Shown here one piece after another: positions 1 through 6,060 of a stretch of 8,638 nt of DNA. Within the stretch, counting starts at the first letter, position 1; each line of letters opens with the position of its first letter. The translations under genes and the position numbers were made by a program. The notes below the pieces were generated by a model that had not been told where the DNA came from, made no database searches, and saw nothing but the letters and a program-made list of their open reading frames with translations. Source of the stretch: Thermoplasmatota archaeon (GTDB taxonomy: Archaea; Thermoplasmatota; E2; JACPAO01; JAHFTW01); assembly GCA_028289805.1 (NCBI GenBank), contig JANQNI010000031.1:1-8638 (forward strand), given 5' to 3'.

Positions 1-33
1 GCTCGACGGGCTCTTGGGGTTGGAGGCGGGGTC

Positions 34-429
34 CTAAGCGCCTGGCTCGCCGTCGTCCACCGGTTCCCACGCCCGCGCGACGAACGCCCGCGCATCCGCA
101 AGGACCGAATCCAGGTCCCTTCGCTCCGGCTCGAAGCTCGCGTCGTAGTGGCTGCTCTCGCGCAGGTTCTGGGCACGCGCGATGGCGCGCAGCAGGTCCA
201 CGGACAGGCCGCCTGGGCCGGAGAACCCGTCCCGCAGGAGCTGGAGGAGCCCCCGGTGCGTGCGTGCCGACTCCCCCCTCGATGCGACCAGGGCGTTTGC
301 GGCCTGGTGCATGGAGAAGTACGCCTCCGCCACGGCGTTGCGCAGCACGCCCGCGTCGCCCAGCAACTCCGCCGCCTGGAGGCTCTTCTCGGCCATCTCC
401 AGGTAGCGCATCGCCTCAGGACTCGACAA
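34..429 (-). CDS. HEPN-domain protein (HepT-like toxin of an MNT/HEPN pair)
   Basis: A 131-residue, mostly helical protein of the HEPN (UPF0332-like) type. HEPN proteins paired with minimal nucleotidyltransferases are typically RNase toxins. Visible family features are an N-terminal helix with EAMRYLEMAEKSLQAAELL (residues 5-23), a second helix with AEAYFSMHQAANAL (34-47) and the C-terminal motif R90-ESS-H94-Y95. The R-to-H spacing is three residues, shorter than the Rx4-6H of characterised toxins, but it aligns with the R...DY position of UPF0332 members. I chose the TTG start at 429 because GGGAGGG lies about five bases upstream, inside the end of the nucleotidyltransferase gene, giving a 14-base overlap and probable translational coupling. 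ATG at 411, four bases after the upstream stop, is the alternative and would leave the fold intact. RNase activity is inferred from the family; a HEPN protein with a non-toxic accessory role is possible. Confidence 0.85.
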   Translation of the reverse strand: MSSPEAMRYLEMAEKSLQAAELLGDAGVLRNAVAEAYFSMHQAANALVASRGESARTHRGLLQLLRDGFSGPGGLSVDLLRAIARAQNLRESSHYDASFEPERRDLDSVLADARAFVARAWEPVDDGEPGA

Positions 430-781
430 GCAGACCCTCCCGCTGCACGCACTGGTAGAACGACGCGTTCAGTTCACGCAGGCGCCTGCGGTGTTCCGCG
501 TCCACCACGTGCACGGAGACGAGGAGTCCCGTCTCCAGGAACAGGTCCGCACCCAGGTCGCCGAGGATGCGCCGGCCCTCGTGTTCGTCGCCGTTCCAAT
601 CCACCCACAGGTCCAGGTCGCTGCCCGGCCCGGCCTCGCCCCGTGCCATGCTGCCGTAGACGATGACGCGCTCGACGCGCCCCGGCGCTCGTCGGTGCGC
701 CTCCCGGCAGAAGCGCCCCAGGACCTCCCGCGCCGTGGCGTCGGCGGGCAACTGCTCCGGGAGGATGTGGCGCACGGTCAT
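416..781 (-). CDS. Minimal nucleotidyltransferase (MNT/MntA-like antitoxin)
   Basis: A 121-residue nucleotidyltransferase-fold protein. The signature GSx10DxD is exact: G43-S44, then ten residues, then D55-L56-D57 (VYGSMARGEAGPGSDLDL). In characterised MNT/HEPN systems this enzyme AMPylates the HEPN toxin and so neutralises it. The third acidic residue expected on a later strand is not obvious; LLVSVHVVD (87-94) has serine and histidine there, so activity cannot be assumed. I place the start at ATG 781. A GTG at 811 in the same frame would add ten residues (VQLFYVAAGW), but that stretch overlaps the TATA-like CTTTTCTAC lying 15-25 bases upstream of ATG 781, which suits a leaderless transcript. 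The gene precedes and overlaps the HEPN gene, the arrangement of a two-gene toxin-antitoxin operon. Confidence 0.85.
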   Translation of the reverse strand: MTVRHILPEQLPADATAREVLGRFCREAHRRAPGRVERVIVYGSMARGEAGPGSDLDLWVDWNGDEHEGRRILGDLGADLFLETGLLVSVHVVDAEHRRRLRELNASFYQCVQREGLLVES

Positions 782-794
782 CCATCCGGCGGCC

Positions 795-808
795 ACGTAG
801 AAAAGCTG
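795..808 (-). promoter_or_regulatory. Possible TATA element for the MNT/HEPN operon
   Basis: The minus-strand sequence CAGCTTTTCTACG lies about 15-27 bases upstream of ATG 781, in otherwise GC-rich DNA. Archaeal TATA boxes sit about 26 bases before the transcription start, so this would give a leaderless or nearly leaderless mRNA. The match is weak; position is the main support. Confidence 0.3.
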
Positions 809-817
809 CACCTACGA

Positions 818-858
818 TCGAAGGGGATGAAGGGGAAGAGGAATCCGGCGCCGGATCA
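818..858 (-). terminator. Palindrome plus pyrimidine tract after the repeat-protein gene
   Basis: The perfect 14-base palindrome ATCCGGCGCCGGAT (843-856) directly overlaps the TGA stop of the repeat-protein gene (856-858). On the minus strand it is followed by a pyrimidine-rich run (TTCCTCTTCCCCTTC). Archaeal termination usually depends on T-rich tracts, so the pyrimidine run is the likelier active part. The palindrome could be a short hairpin or a protein-binding site. Function is inferred. Confidence 0.4.
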
Positions 859-3627
859 CAGGCTGCCGGAGGCCGCGGCCGCCGCGACGACCTGGCCCAG
901 CATCGGGACGCTGTGCTCCACCGTGTCGACCTCGACGCCGTCCTTGTAGACCGTCACCGTCACCGTCAACGCGGCCTGTTCCCCGTGCAGGGCGAGCCAG
1001 AGGCTGTCCTCGGGGGAGGGGCCGACCGGCGAGAACAGCGTCTGACCCGCCACGCGGCCGGCCTCCGTGAGCCGGTCGGCATCGAAGGCGTAGCGCACGT
1101 CCACGTCGAACGAGTACTCCGGCGTCGAACCCAGCGAACCCGTCGGCGTCGGGGGCACGTCGGGCGTCGTCACGGGCGGCACGTCCGGAACCGCCTGGCC
1201 GGGGGCGTCCGGCGTCGTGGCCGGCGGCGCGTCGGGCGTTTCCCGCGGGGGCGTCTCCGGAACGTCGGGCGGGTCGTAGAACACCAGGTCCACGTCGCCG
1301 CGCGGGAGGGGGCCGATGCCCGTCTCGCCCTCGGTTTGCATCAAGACCGCGTCCACGGGGTCCGTGAACGCCTTGCCGACGCACCCCAACTCCTGCTGCG
1401 ACCCGCCCTCCGGCGTCAGGTACATGCAGTAGAGTCCGCCGTCGTCGCGCGTCGAGAACGTCCCGAGCGCGTGGGCGACCGGGTCCGTCACGAAGGCGTT
1501 CGTGCCCTCGTAGTCGGGGACCTCCTGGCCCGGGTAGTCCGGCACCTCGGATCCGTTGAAGTCCTGCGTCTCGTACCCGCTGAAGTCGTCGACGGCCTGG
1601 CCCGGCAGGTCCTCGGGGGGCAGCGGGCGGCTGCCCACGGTCACGTCGTGCTGCGAGAACAACGTCTCCTCCTGGACCGCGTCGGACCGGGGCGAACCCG
1701 GCGAGGACACGAGGGCCTCGCCCTCGTCCTGGCCGCCGTTGTCGTTGGCGTCGTTGTAGACGTGCAGCGACCCGTCGGGGGCTTGGTCGTAGGCGGGGTT
1801 CAGGGCTGGGGTCGTGAGGACGGCTTCGTCGGGGTCGACGTGGTCGTTGTCGTTCCGGTCGAGGTAGAGGGTGTACTGGTTCTCGGTCGTGGCTTGGAGC
1901 TTGTAGTTGGTGGGGGGTGAGGATGCGGTTTCCTCGTCTTCGTCTTGGCTGCCGTTGTCGTTGGCGTCGTTGTAGACGTGCAGCGATCCATCGGGGGCTT
2001 GGTCGTAGGCGGGGTTCAGGGCCGGGGTCGTGAGGACGGCTTCGTCGGGGTCGACGTGGTCGTTGTCGTTCCGGTCGAGGTAGAGGGTGTACTGGTTTCC
2101 GGTCGTGGCTTGGAGCTTGTAGTTGGTGGGGGGCGTCCTTGCAATCTCTTCGCCGTCGTCGGCTTGGTCGTCCCCGTCCTGGTCCATGTAGAGGGTGGCC
2201 GAACCGTCGGGACTTGGCACGAGCTTCAAGTTCGTACCGCCCGGCACCTGGACGGGCGTTTGGGTGTCCACCTGCGCTCCTGCGGTTCCCTTGAGCACCA
2301 CGGTTTCGTCCATGGCCCTCGGCCCGCCGCCGCTCTTGTACGCGTCGTTTCCAGACGCGTCGAGGAGGAGTCCGGCGCCGAGGTTTCCGCCGCCGTTGGT
2401 GCCGTGGTTTCCTGCGGTGTAGGTGTCGTCGCCGGCTTGGTCGATGAGGAGTCCGGTGCCGAGGTATCCGCCGCCGTTGGTGCCGGTGTTGCCTGCGGTG
2501 TAGGTGTCGTCGCCGGCTTGGTCGATGAGGAGTCCGGTGCCGAAGGTTCCGCCGCCGTTGGTGCCGCTGTCGCCTGCGGTGTAGGTGTCGTGGCCTGCTT
2601 GGTCGATGAGGAGTCCGGTGCCGAGGTATCCGCCGCCGTTGGTGCCGGTGCTGCCTGCGGTGTAGGTGTCGTCTCCTGCTTGGTCGATGAGGAGTCCGGT
2701 GCCGAGGGCTCCGCCGCCGTTGGTGCCTTGGTTTCCTGCGGTGTAGGTGTCGTTGCCGGCTTGGTCGATGAGGAGTCCGGTGCCGAGGAATCCGCCGCCG
2801 TTCTGTCCGCACCACTTGCCGGTTCCGTACCGGTCGTCGCCGTCCAGGTCGAGGGCTGCTCCGGTGGCCCCTACACGGTCTAAGATGCAACCGTTTCCAG
2901 CATCCACGTTCGTGATTTTGGATCCTCCCGCGTTGTTCTCGTACACGTCGTTTCCGCCTACGTCCAGCGTGAAGGCGCAGTTGTTGGTGTACGTCGTGTC
3001 GATGCCGTCCAGGTCGAGCGCCAGGGCGGGGCATTGGCTGACGCCGGGTCCGTTGCTGGTGCGCATGCTCCAGGCGCCCTGGAACACTGTGGCGCGGTCG
3101 AGGAACTGGTTGCGGGCGGCCAGCACGTTGCCCAGGTCGAGGCCGAGGTCGTCGAGGCTGGTGGTCTCGTCGTCCAGGGCGGCTTGGAGGGCGTCTGCGT
3201 CCGCGTCGGCGTAGGCGGCGCGGGAGGCGTCGTCCATGGCGAGGAAGCCGTTGAGGAGGCCGGCGAGGGCGTCGCGCACGGGGGCCTCGAGGGCGTCGAG
3301 GGCCTGGAGTTCGGCGCGGTCGGCGTCGTCGAGGTCCATGCCGTAGCGGGCCGTCAGTTCGAGGGCGGCCTGGCTGGGCAGTGCGTGGTCGGGGGTGGGC
3401 ACGGACGTGGGGAGCGTCCAGCCTATGGTGTGGGCTTGTCCAACGGTGGCGCGCTTGGCGGCTGCGAAGCCGTCGAGGGCCACGAGGTCGTTGGCTAGGT
3501 CCAGGTTGGCTTGGAGGTGCGCGGGGATGGGCTGCGCGACGGGCGTTTCCTGGGCGCTGGCCATGGAACTGGCCAGGGTCGCAATCAGGAACAGACTGGT
3601 CACAAAATGGGTTGAATTGCGGTGCAT
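856..3627 (-). CDS. Secreted repeat protein with GLLID/GDDTY and EF-hand-like calcium-loop repeats
   Basis: A 923-residue protein that I do not recognise as a named family. The start is ATG 3627: GGTGA lies four bases upstream and the first 26 residues form a signal peptide (HR, then FVTSLFLIATLASSMA, cleavage near ASA|Q). An upstream in-frame ATG at 3723 would bury this signal. Residues about 35-190 are Ala/Leu/Asp-rich and probably helical. Residues 201-270 contain degenerate LDxxGxDxY motifs. Residues 282-416 are five 27-residue units with core GTGLLIDQAGDDTYTAG, plus a degenerate sixth to about 435. Residues 465-644 are five 36-residue units, each with a 12-residue DxDxD...E or DxNxN...E loop. 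A PGQ/PDY-rich stretch (674-708), a domain with two cysteines (734, 749) and a Pro/Thr-rich linker (785-830) follow, then a beta-like C-terminus with no membrane anchor. The composition is strongly acidic. Calcium-stabilised, cell-surface or released protein is my inference. Confidence 0.85.
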   Translation of the reverse strand: MHRNSTHFVTSLFLIATLASSMASAQETPVAQPIPAHLQANLDLANDLVALDGFAAAKRATVGQAHTIGWTLPTSVPTPDHALPSQAALELTARYGMDLDDADRAELQALDALEAPVRDALAGLLNGFLAMDDASRAAYADADADALQAALDDETTSLDDLGLDLGNVLAARNQFLDRATVFQGAWSMRTSNGPGVSQCPALALDLDGIDTTYTNNCAFTLDVGGNDVYENNAGGSKITNVDAGNGCILDRVGATGAALDLDGDDRYGTGKWCGQNGGGFLGTGLLIDQAGNDTYTAGNQGTNGGGALGTGLLIDQAGDDTYTAGSTGTNGGGYLGTGLLIDQAGHDTYTAGDSGTNGGGTFGTGLLIDQAGDDTYTAGNTGTNGGGYLGTGLLIDQAGDDTYTAGNHGTNGGGNLGAGLLLDASGNDAYKSGGGPRAMDETVVLKGTAGAQVDTQTPVQVPGGTNLKLVPSPDGSATLYMDQDGDDQADDGEEIARTPPTNYKLQATTGNQYTLYLDRNDNDHVDPDEAVLTTPALNPAYDQAPDGSLHVYNDANDNGSQDEDEETASSPPTNYKLQATTENQYTLYLDRNDNDHVDPDEAVLTTPALNPAYDQAPDGSLHVYNDANDNGGQDEGEALVSSPGSPRSDAVQEETLFSQHDVTVGSRPLPPEDLPGQAVDDFSGYETQDFNGSEVPDYPGQEVPDYEGTNAFVTDPVAHALGTFSTRDDGGLYCMYLTPEGGSQQELGCVGKAFTDPVDAVLMQTEGETGIGPLPRGDVDLVFYDPPDVPETPPRETPDAPPATTPDAPGQAVPDVPPVTTPDVPPTPTGSLGSTPEYSFDVDVRYAFDADRLTEAGRVAGQTLFSPVGPSPEDSLWLALHGEQAALTVTVTVYKDGVEVDTVEHSVPMLGQVVAAAAASGSL
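1696..2127 (-). repeat. Tandem 216-bp duplication (two 72-codon copies)
   Basis: Copies lie at 1912-2127 and 1696-1911. Over the roughly 178 bases from the shared GCCGTTGTCG to the end of the unit I count about five differences by eye, whereas the unit edges encoding the SxDEDE/GEALV segments differ more. The near identity at DNA level, including third codon positions, points to a recent duplication or to ongoing gene conversion. Confidence 0.85.
1696..2235 (-). repeat. Five 108-bp units encoding 36-residue EF-hand-like loops
   Basis: The first Asp of each loop falls at protein residues 482, 518, 554, 590 and 626, exactly 36 apart. The loops (e.g. DRNDNDHVDPDE and NDNG-type DANDNGSQDEDE) have D/N at positions 1, 3 and 5 and E at 12, as in EF-hand or dockerin-like calcium loops. 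Units alternate between a TNYKLQATT type and a LNPAYDQAPDGS type. Confidence 0.85.
2380..2784 (-). repeat. Five 81-bp tandem units encoding GTGLLIDQAGDDTYTAG repeats
   Basis: The 27-residue unit begins at protein residues 282, 309, 336, 363 and 390. A sixth, degenerate unit (GAGLLLDASGNDAY) follows to about base 2325 and a partial one (LDLDGDDRYGTG...NGGG) precedes. The period is exactly 81 bases. Each unit carries an invariant LLIDQAG and a DTYTAG, then a variable pair before GTNGGG. The variation between units is concentrated at residues 18-19 and 26-27 of the unit. Confidence 0.9.
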
Positions 3628-3655
3628 GGGGTCACCGCGTGGCGACTTGGGCCTC

Positions 3656-3670
3656 CGTTGATAGGTTTTG
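3656..3670 (-). promoter_or_regulatory. Likely TATA region of the repeat-protein gene
   Basis: Minus-strand CAAAACCTATCAAC is the only AT-rich patch between the two divergent genes. It is centred about 36 bases upstream of ATG 3627, predicting a start of transcription near 3637-3640 and a short leader that contains the GGTGA ribosome-binding site. The same patch might also serve the divergent rfcL gene, about 85 bases away, but that is weaker. Confidence 0.45.
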
Positions 3671-3702
3671 AGGGCGGGCGGAGAGTTCGCTGAAGGCACC
3701 GC

Positions 3703-3749
3703 GTTCTCCCCCTCCCCCTTCAAGTCCCCCTCCCCCCTCGCCGCCCGTC
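3703..3749 (+). other. Homopyrimidine tract with an 18-bp direct repeat upstream of rfcL
   Basis: Almost pure C/T sequence runs from 3704 to 3738. TCCCCCTCCCCC occurs twice (about 3707 and 3725), and each CCCCCTCCCCC is a mirror repeat. There is no Shine-Dalgarno-like sequence before the GTG start at 3750. The tract would form the 5' leader if transcription starts in the AT-rich patch near 3660. Confidence 0.6.
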
Positions 3750-5258
3750 GTGGACTGGACCGAGAAGCACCGCCCCAAGTCCCTCTCGGACATCGTGGGC
3801 AACGGCCCCAACGTCGCCAAGATGCGGCAGTGGGCCGAGGCGTGGACGAGGGGCATCCCGAAGCAGCGGGCCCTCGTCCTGGCCGGTCCTCCGGGCACGG
3901 GCAAGACCAGCGCCGCCCTGGCCCTGGCCAACGACATGGGTTGGGCTCTGATTGAACTCAATGCCTCGGACGCCCGCAACGCGGAGCGCATCAAGCGCGT
4001 GGCCACCGCCGGCGCCCTGCACCAGACGTTCAGCGACGACGGTTCCTTCCACCACGTCGGGGACGCGGACGGTCGCAAGCTCATCGTTCTCGACGAGGCG
4101 GACAACCTGTACGAGCGCCTGTCGGGGGAGAACGCGGCGGGCGGCGGCTCGGACCTCTCGGACCGGGGTGGCAAGACGCAGATCGTCCAGACGATCCGGG
4201 ACACGAAGCAGCCCATCATCCTCATCGTCAACGACCTCTACGCCCTCCAGAAGGGCAGCGGCGCCAGCCTGCGCAGCCTGGCGGAGACGCTGAAGTGGGG
4301 CCGCGTGAACGTGCGCAGCATCCCGAAGGCGCTGGAGGCCATCTGTCGCAAGGAGGGCAAGCGCGTGGAGCGGCCGGTGCTGGAGGCCATCGCGGCCAAG
4401 GCGGAGGGGGACCTGCGCGCGGCGGTGCGGGACCTGGAGAGCCTGTGCGCCGGCCGCGACGAGGTGACGGTGCAGGCGCTGGAGTCGCTGGGGCAGCGCA
4501 ACCGGTCCGGCACCATGTTCGACCTGGTCCGGCACGTCCTGAAGCAGAAGCCCCTGAAGGAACTGAAGCGGGAGGCGATGGACGTGGACGCGACCCCCGA
4601 GGACTACGTTCTGTGGATTGACGAGAACCTCCCCAAGGAGTACGTCCACCCGGAGGACCTGGTGGCCGGCTACGACATGCTGAGCCGGGCCGACGTGTTC
4701 CTGGGTCGCACCCGCCGCAAGCAGAACTACCGCCTCTGGGCCTACGCCGGCGACCTCGCGACGCTGGGCGTCAGCGCCGTGCGGCAGCATCCTGGCCCGC
4801 GCAAGTTCACTCCGTTCGGCTTCCCGCAGTGGTTGTCGATGATGAGCCGCTCCAAGGGGACGCGTGCCGTCAAGAACAAGCTCGCCGACCACCTGGGTGA
4901 GGCGACGCACCAGAGCCGCCGCAAGGCGCGGTTGCACCAGGTCGAACCGTTCACGCAGGTCTTCCGCGTCGACGAGGAGTTCCAGGTCCACCAGAGCCTC
5001 GCCATGGAGTTGGAGGACGACGAGATCGCCCTCCTGATCGAGGCGAAGGCGAAGGACAAGCCCGTCGCCCGCATCCGGGAACGCGTCAAGGAACTGGAGG
5101 CGGAGCACGAGGCGGCCGGCGTCCCGCGCGGCCGGGCCGCGCCCGTCGGCGGGTTGGGGGCGTTCGCGGACGACGGTGCACCGGAGACTCCCGCGCCCGA
5201 GCCGGAGAAGGAGAAGCCCAAGCCGACCAAGGCGGAGGGGCAGACGACGCTGTTTTGA
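3750..5258 (+). CDS. rfcL: Replication factor C large subunit
   Basis: The large subunit of the archaeal clamp loader, which with the small subunit opens the PCNA ring and loads it on primed DNA using ATP. It has 502 residues, the usual size. The start is GTG 3750, giving the family-typical N-terminus MDWTEKHRPKSLSDIVGN. Visible AAA+ elements are Walker A GPPGTGKT (46-53), Walker B LIVLDEAD (111-118), a sensor-1 asparagine in ILIVND (N161) and a sensor-2 GDLRAA (220-225). The C-terminal 50 residues are charged and low-complexity and end in QTTLF, a short PCNA-interacting (PIP-box-like) motif. No small-subunit gene lies in the window. No Shine-Dalgarno is visible, so translation may be leaderless or leader-independent. 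The stop is one base from that of the convergent fluoride-channel gene. Confidence 0.96.
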   Translation: MDWTEKHRPKSLSDIVGNGPNVAKMRQWAEAWTRGIPKQRALVLAGPPGTGKTSAALALANDMGWALIELNASDARNAERIKRVATAGALHQTFSDDGSFHHVGDADGRKLIVLDEADNLYERLSGENAAGGGSDLSDRGGKTQIVQTIRDTKQPIILIVNDLYALQKGSGASLRSLAETLKWGRVNVRSIPKALEAICRKEGKRVERPVLEAIAAKAEGDLRAAVRDLESLCAGRDEVTVQALESLGQRNRSGTMFDLVRHVLKQKPLKELKREAMDVDATPEDYVLWIDENLPKEYVHPEDLVAGYDMLSRADVFLGRTRRKQNYRLWAYAGDLATLGVSAVRQHPGPRKFTPFGFPQWLSMMSRSKGTRAVKNKLADHLGEATHQSRRKARLHQVEPFTQVFRVDEEFQVHQSLAMELEDDEIALLIEAKAKDKPVARIRERVKELEAEHEAAGVPRGRAAPVGGLGAFADDGAPETPAPEPEKEKPKPTKAEGQTTLF

Positions 5259-5259
5259 G

Positions 5260-5607
5260 TCAGGACAGCCGCCAGCCCAGCCACGCCAGCAGTGGCCCGC
5301 CCAGGCCGTTGGCGGCCGCGTTGGCGGCGGCCAGCGCGGTGCGGCCCTCCCGCAGGAGCGCGACGGTCTCCACGCCGTAGGTGCTCAGCGTGGTGAATGC
5401 CCCCAGGAAGCCGACGGCCAGGAACAGCCGGGGCTCGTGCTCCATGCCGTGGTCCAGAAACAGGTAGCCGAGCAGGAAGGCCCCCGCGAGGTTCACCAGG
5501 AGCGTGTGCCAGGGGAAGTCGAGCCGCGGCAGGGCCGTGGAGACGCCAAAGCGGGCCACGGCGCCCAGGGCGCCGCCGGCGGCGACGAGGAGGAGGGAGC
5601 GGAGCAT
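5260..5607 (-). CDS. crcB: CrcB/Fluc fluoride ion channel
   Basis: A 115-residue membrane protein of the CrcB/Fluc family, which forms dual-topology dimers that let toxic fluoride out of the cell. Four hydrophobic segments are visible (about 3-22, 32-51, 61-84, 92-113). Family motifs are GGALGAVAR (11-19), VNLAGAFLLGY (38-48, with the conserved N39) and GFLGAFTTLSTYGVE (66-80). In characterised Fluc channels the last motif is TTFSTF and both phenylalanines line the fluoride pathway; here they are L74 and Y77. The start ATG 5607 matches the family N-terminus; the open frame continues to 5664 but adds only a non-homologous, Ala/Lys/Ser-rich extension. The gene is alone, convergent with rfcL and divergent from rps17e. 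I looked for a fluoride riboswitch in the short leader and saw none. Confidence 0.93.
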   Translation of the reverse strand: MLRSLLLVAAGGALGAVARFGVSTALPRLDFPWHTLLVNLAGAFLLGYLFLDHGMEHEPRLFLAVGFLGAFTTLSTYGVETVALLREGRTALAAANAAANGLGGPLLAWLGWRLS

Positions 5608-5665
5608 CGCGGGGGACACGTGCGCGGGGGCTTTCAAGGCGCCCTTCGACGAAGACCGCCCCAAC

Positions 5666-5675
5666 GGTTATATCC
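5666..5675. promoter_or_regulatory. Symmetrical TATA element between crcB and rps17e
   Basis: GGTTATATCC on the plus strand reads GGATATAACC on the minus strand. It is the only AT-rich site in the 107-base divergent gap. At the usual 26-base spacing it predicts transcription starts near 5696 for rps17e (19 bases before its ATG) and near 5645 for crcB (about 38 bases before its ATG). Confidence 0.6.
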
Positions 5676-5714
5676 TGCTTCAGGTCCCGTGGGTCTGCTC
5701 TCCGAGGCCGTCCC

Positions 5715-6002
5715 ATGGGCAACATCCGTCCCACCTACATCAAGCGCGTCGCGATCGACCTGGTCAAGCGGTACAACGACCGCTTCACCGACGACTTCGA
5801 GAAGAACAAGGAGATCGTCAACGAGCTGACGGACGTGAAGACCAGCGTCTTCCGCAACCGCGTGGCCGGCTACGTCACCACCTACCGCAAGGGCTGGGAG
5901 GCCGCCACCGTCGAGGCCGAGGGTGCCGACACCCAGGCCGAGGTCCCCGTCGAGGCCACGGAGGCCGCCGACGCGTCCGCCGACGAGCCCGCCGCCGCGT
6001 AG
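5715..6002 (+). CDS. rps17e: Small ribosomal subunit protein eS17 (S17e)
   Basis: A protein of the small ribosomal subunit found in archaea and eukaryotes but not bacteria. The first 60 residues match the whole family core: MGNIRPTYIKR (1-11), a DLVKRYNDRFTDDFEKNK helix region (15-32), then FRNRVAGYVTTYRK (46-59). Archaeal S17e proteins are usually little over 60 residues, but this one has 95. The extra 30-odd residues are Ala/Glu/Asp-rich (EAEGADTQAEVPVEATEAA and so on) and look like a flexible acidic tail. The start is ATG 5715, with GAGG seven bases upstream. It has its own TATA-type promoter and is followed by a pyrimidine tract, so it is probably transcribed separately from the riboflavin genes. 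Confidence 0.96.
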   Translation: MGNIRPTYIKRVAIDLVKRYNDRFTDDFEKNKEIVNELTDVKTSVFRNRVAGYVTTYRKGWEAATVEAEGADTQAEVPVEATEAADASADEPAAA

Positions 6003-6011
6003 GCGCAGCCG

Positions 6012-6056
6012 TTCTTCTCCTCGTCTTCTCCCTCCTTGGGTCGCCCTGGCGCGACC
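6012..6056 (+). terminator. Pyrimidine tract and small hairpin after rps17e
   Basis: A T/C-only run with several TT pairs (6012-6037, one G) begins ten bases after the rps17e stop. It is followed by a 6-bp hairpin, GGTCGC-CCTGGC-GCGACC (6039-6056). A pyrimidine/T-rich tract is the usual form of an archaeal terminator, so this probably ends the rps17e transcript. Confidence 0.45.
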
Positions 6057-6060
6057 ACCA

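Noticed and set aside
1..33. Possible end of another gene left of the HEPN gene
   Set aside because: Too short to show coding or signal content; nothing can be supported.
2380..2784. Regular 81-bp repeats as a CRISPR array
   Set aside because: The units are contiguous, in frame and coding, with no unique spacers and no palindromic repeat.
2380..2784. Classical RTX nonapeptide toxin repeat
   Set aside because: The period is 27 residues and the GGxGxDxUx consensus is not met; no type I secretion genes are nearby.
913..2883. Long Val/Gly-rich open frames on the plus strand opposite the repeat protein
   Set aside because: High GC and repetitive sequence keep the antisense frames open. There are no starts with signals and no recognisable domain, and composition follows the complementary codons.
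812..3034. Long Arg/His/Pro-rich reading frame on the minus strand
   Set aside because: It is a frame-shifted shadow of the repeat-protein gene. Its repeats (HRTPHRPSR type) simply mirror the 81-bp units, and the true frame has a signal peptide and conserved motifs.
3720..5108. 462-codon open frame antisense to rfcL
   Set aside because: rfcL has every clamp-loader motif in the plus strand; the antisense frame is a high-GC artefact.
5607..5660. Fluoride riboswitch upstream of crcB
   Set aside because: The predicted leader is under 40 bases and I see no pseudoknot elements of that riboswitch.
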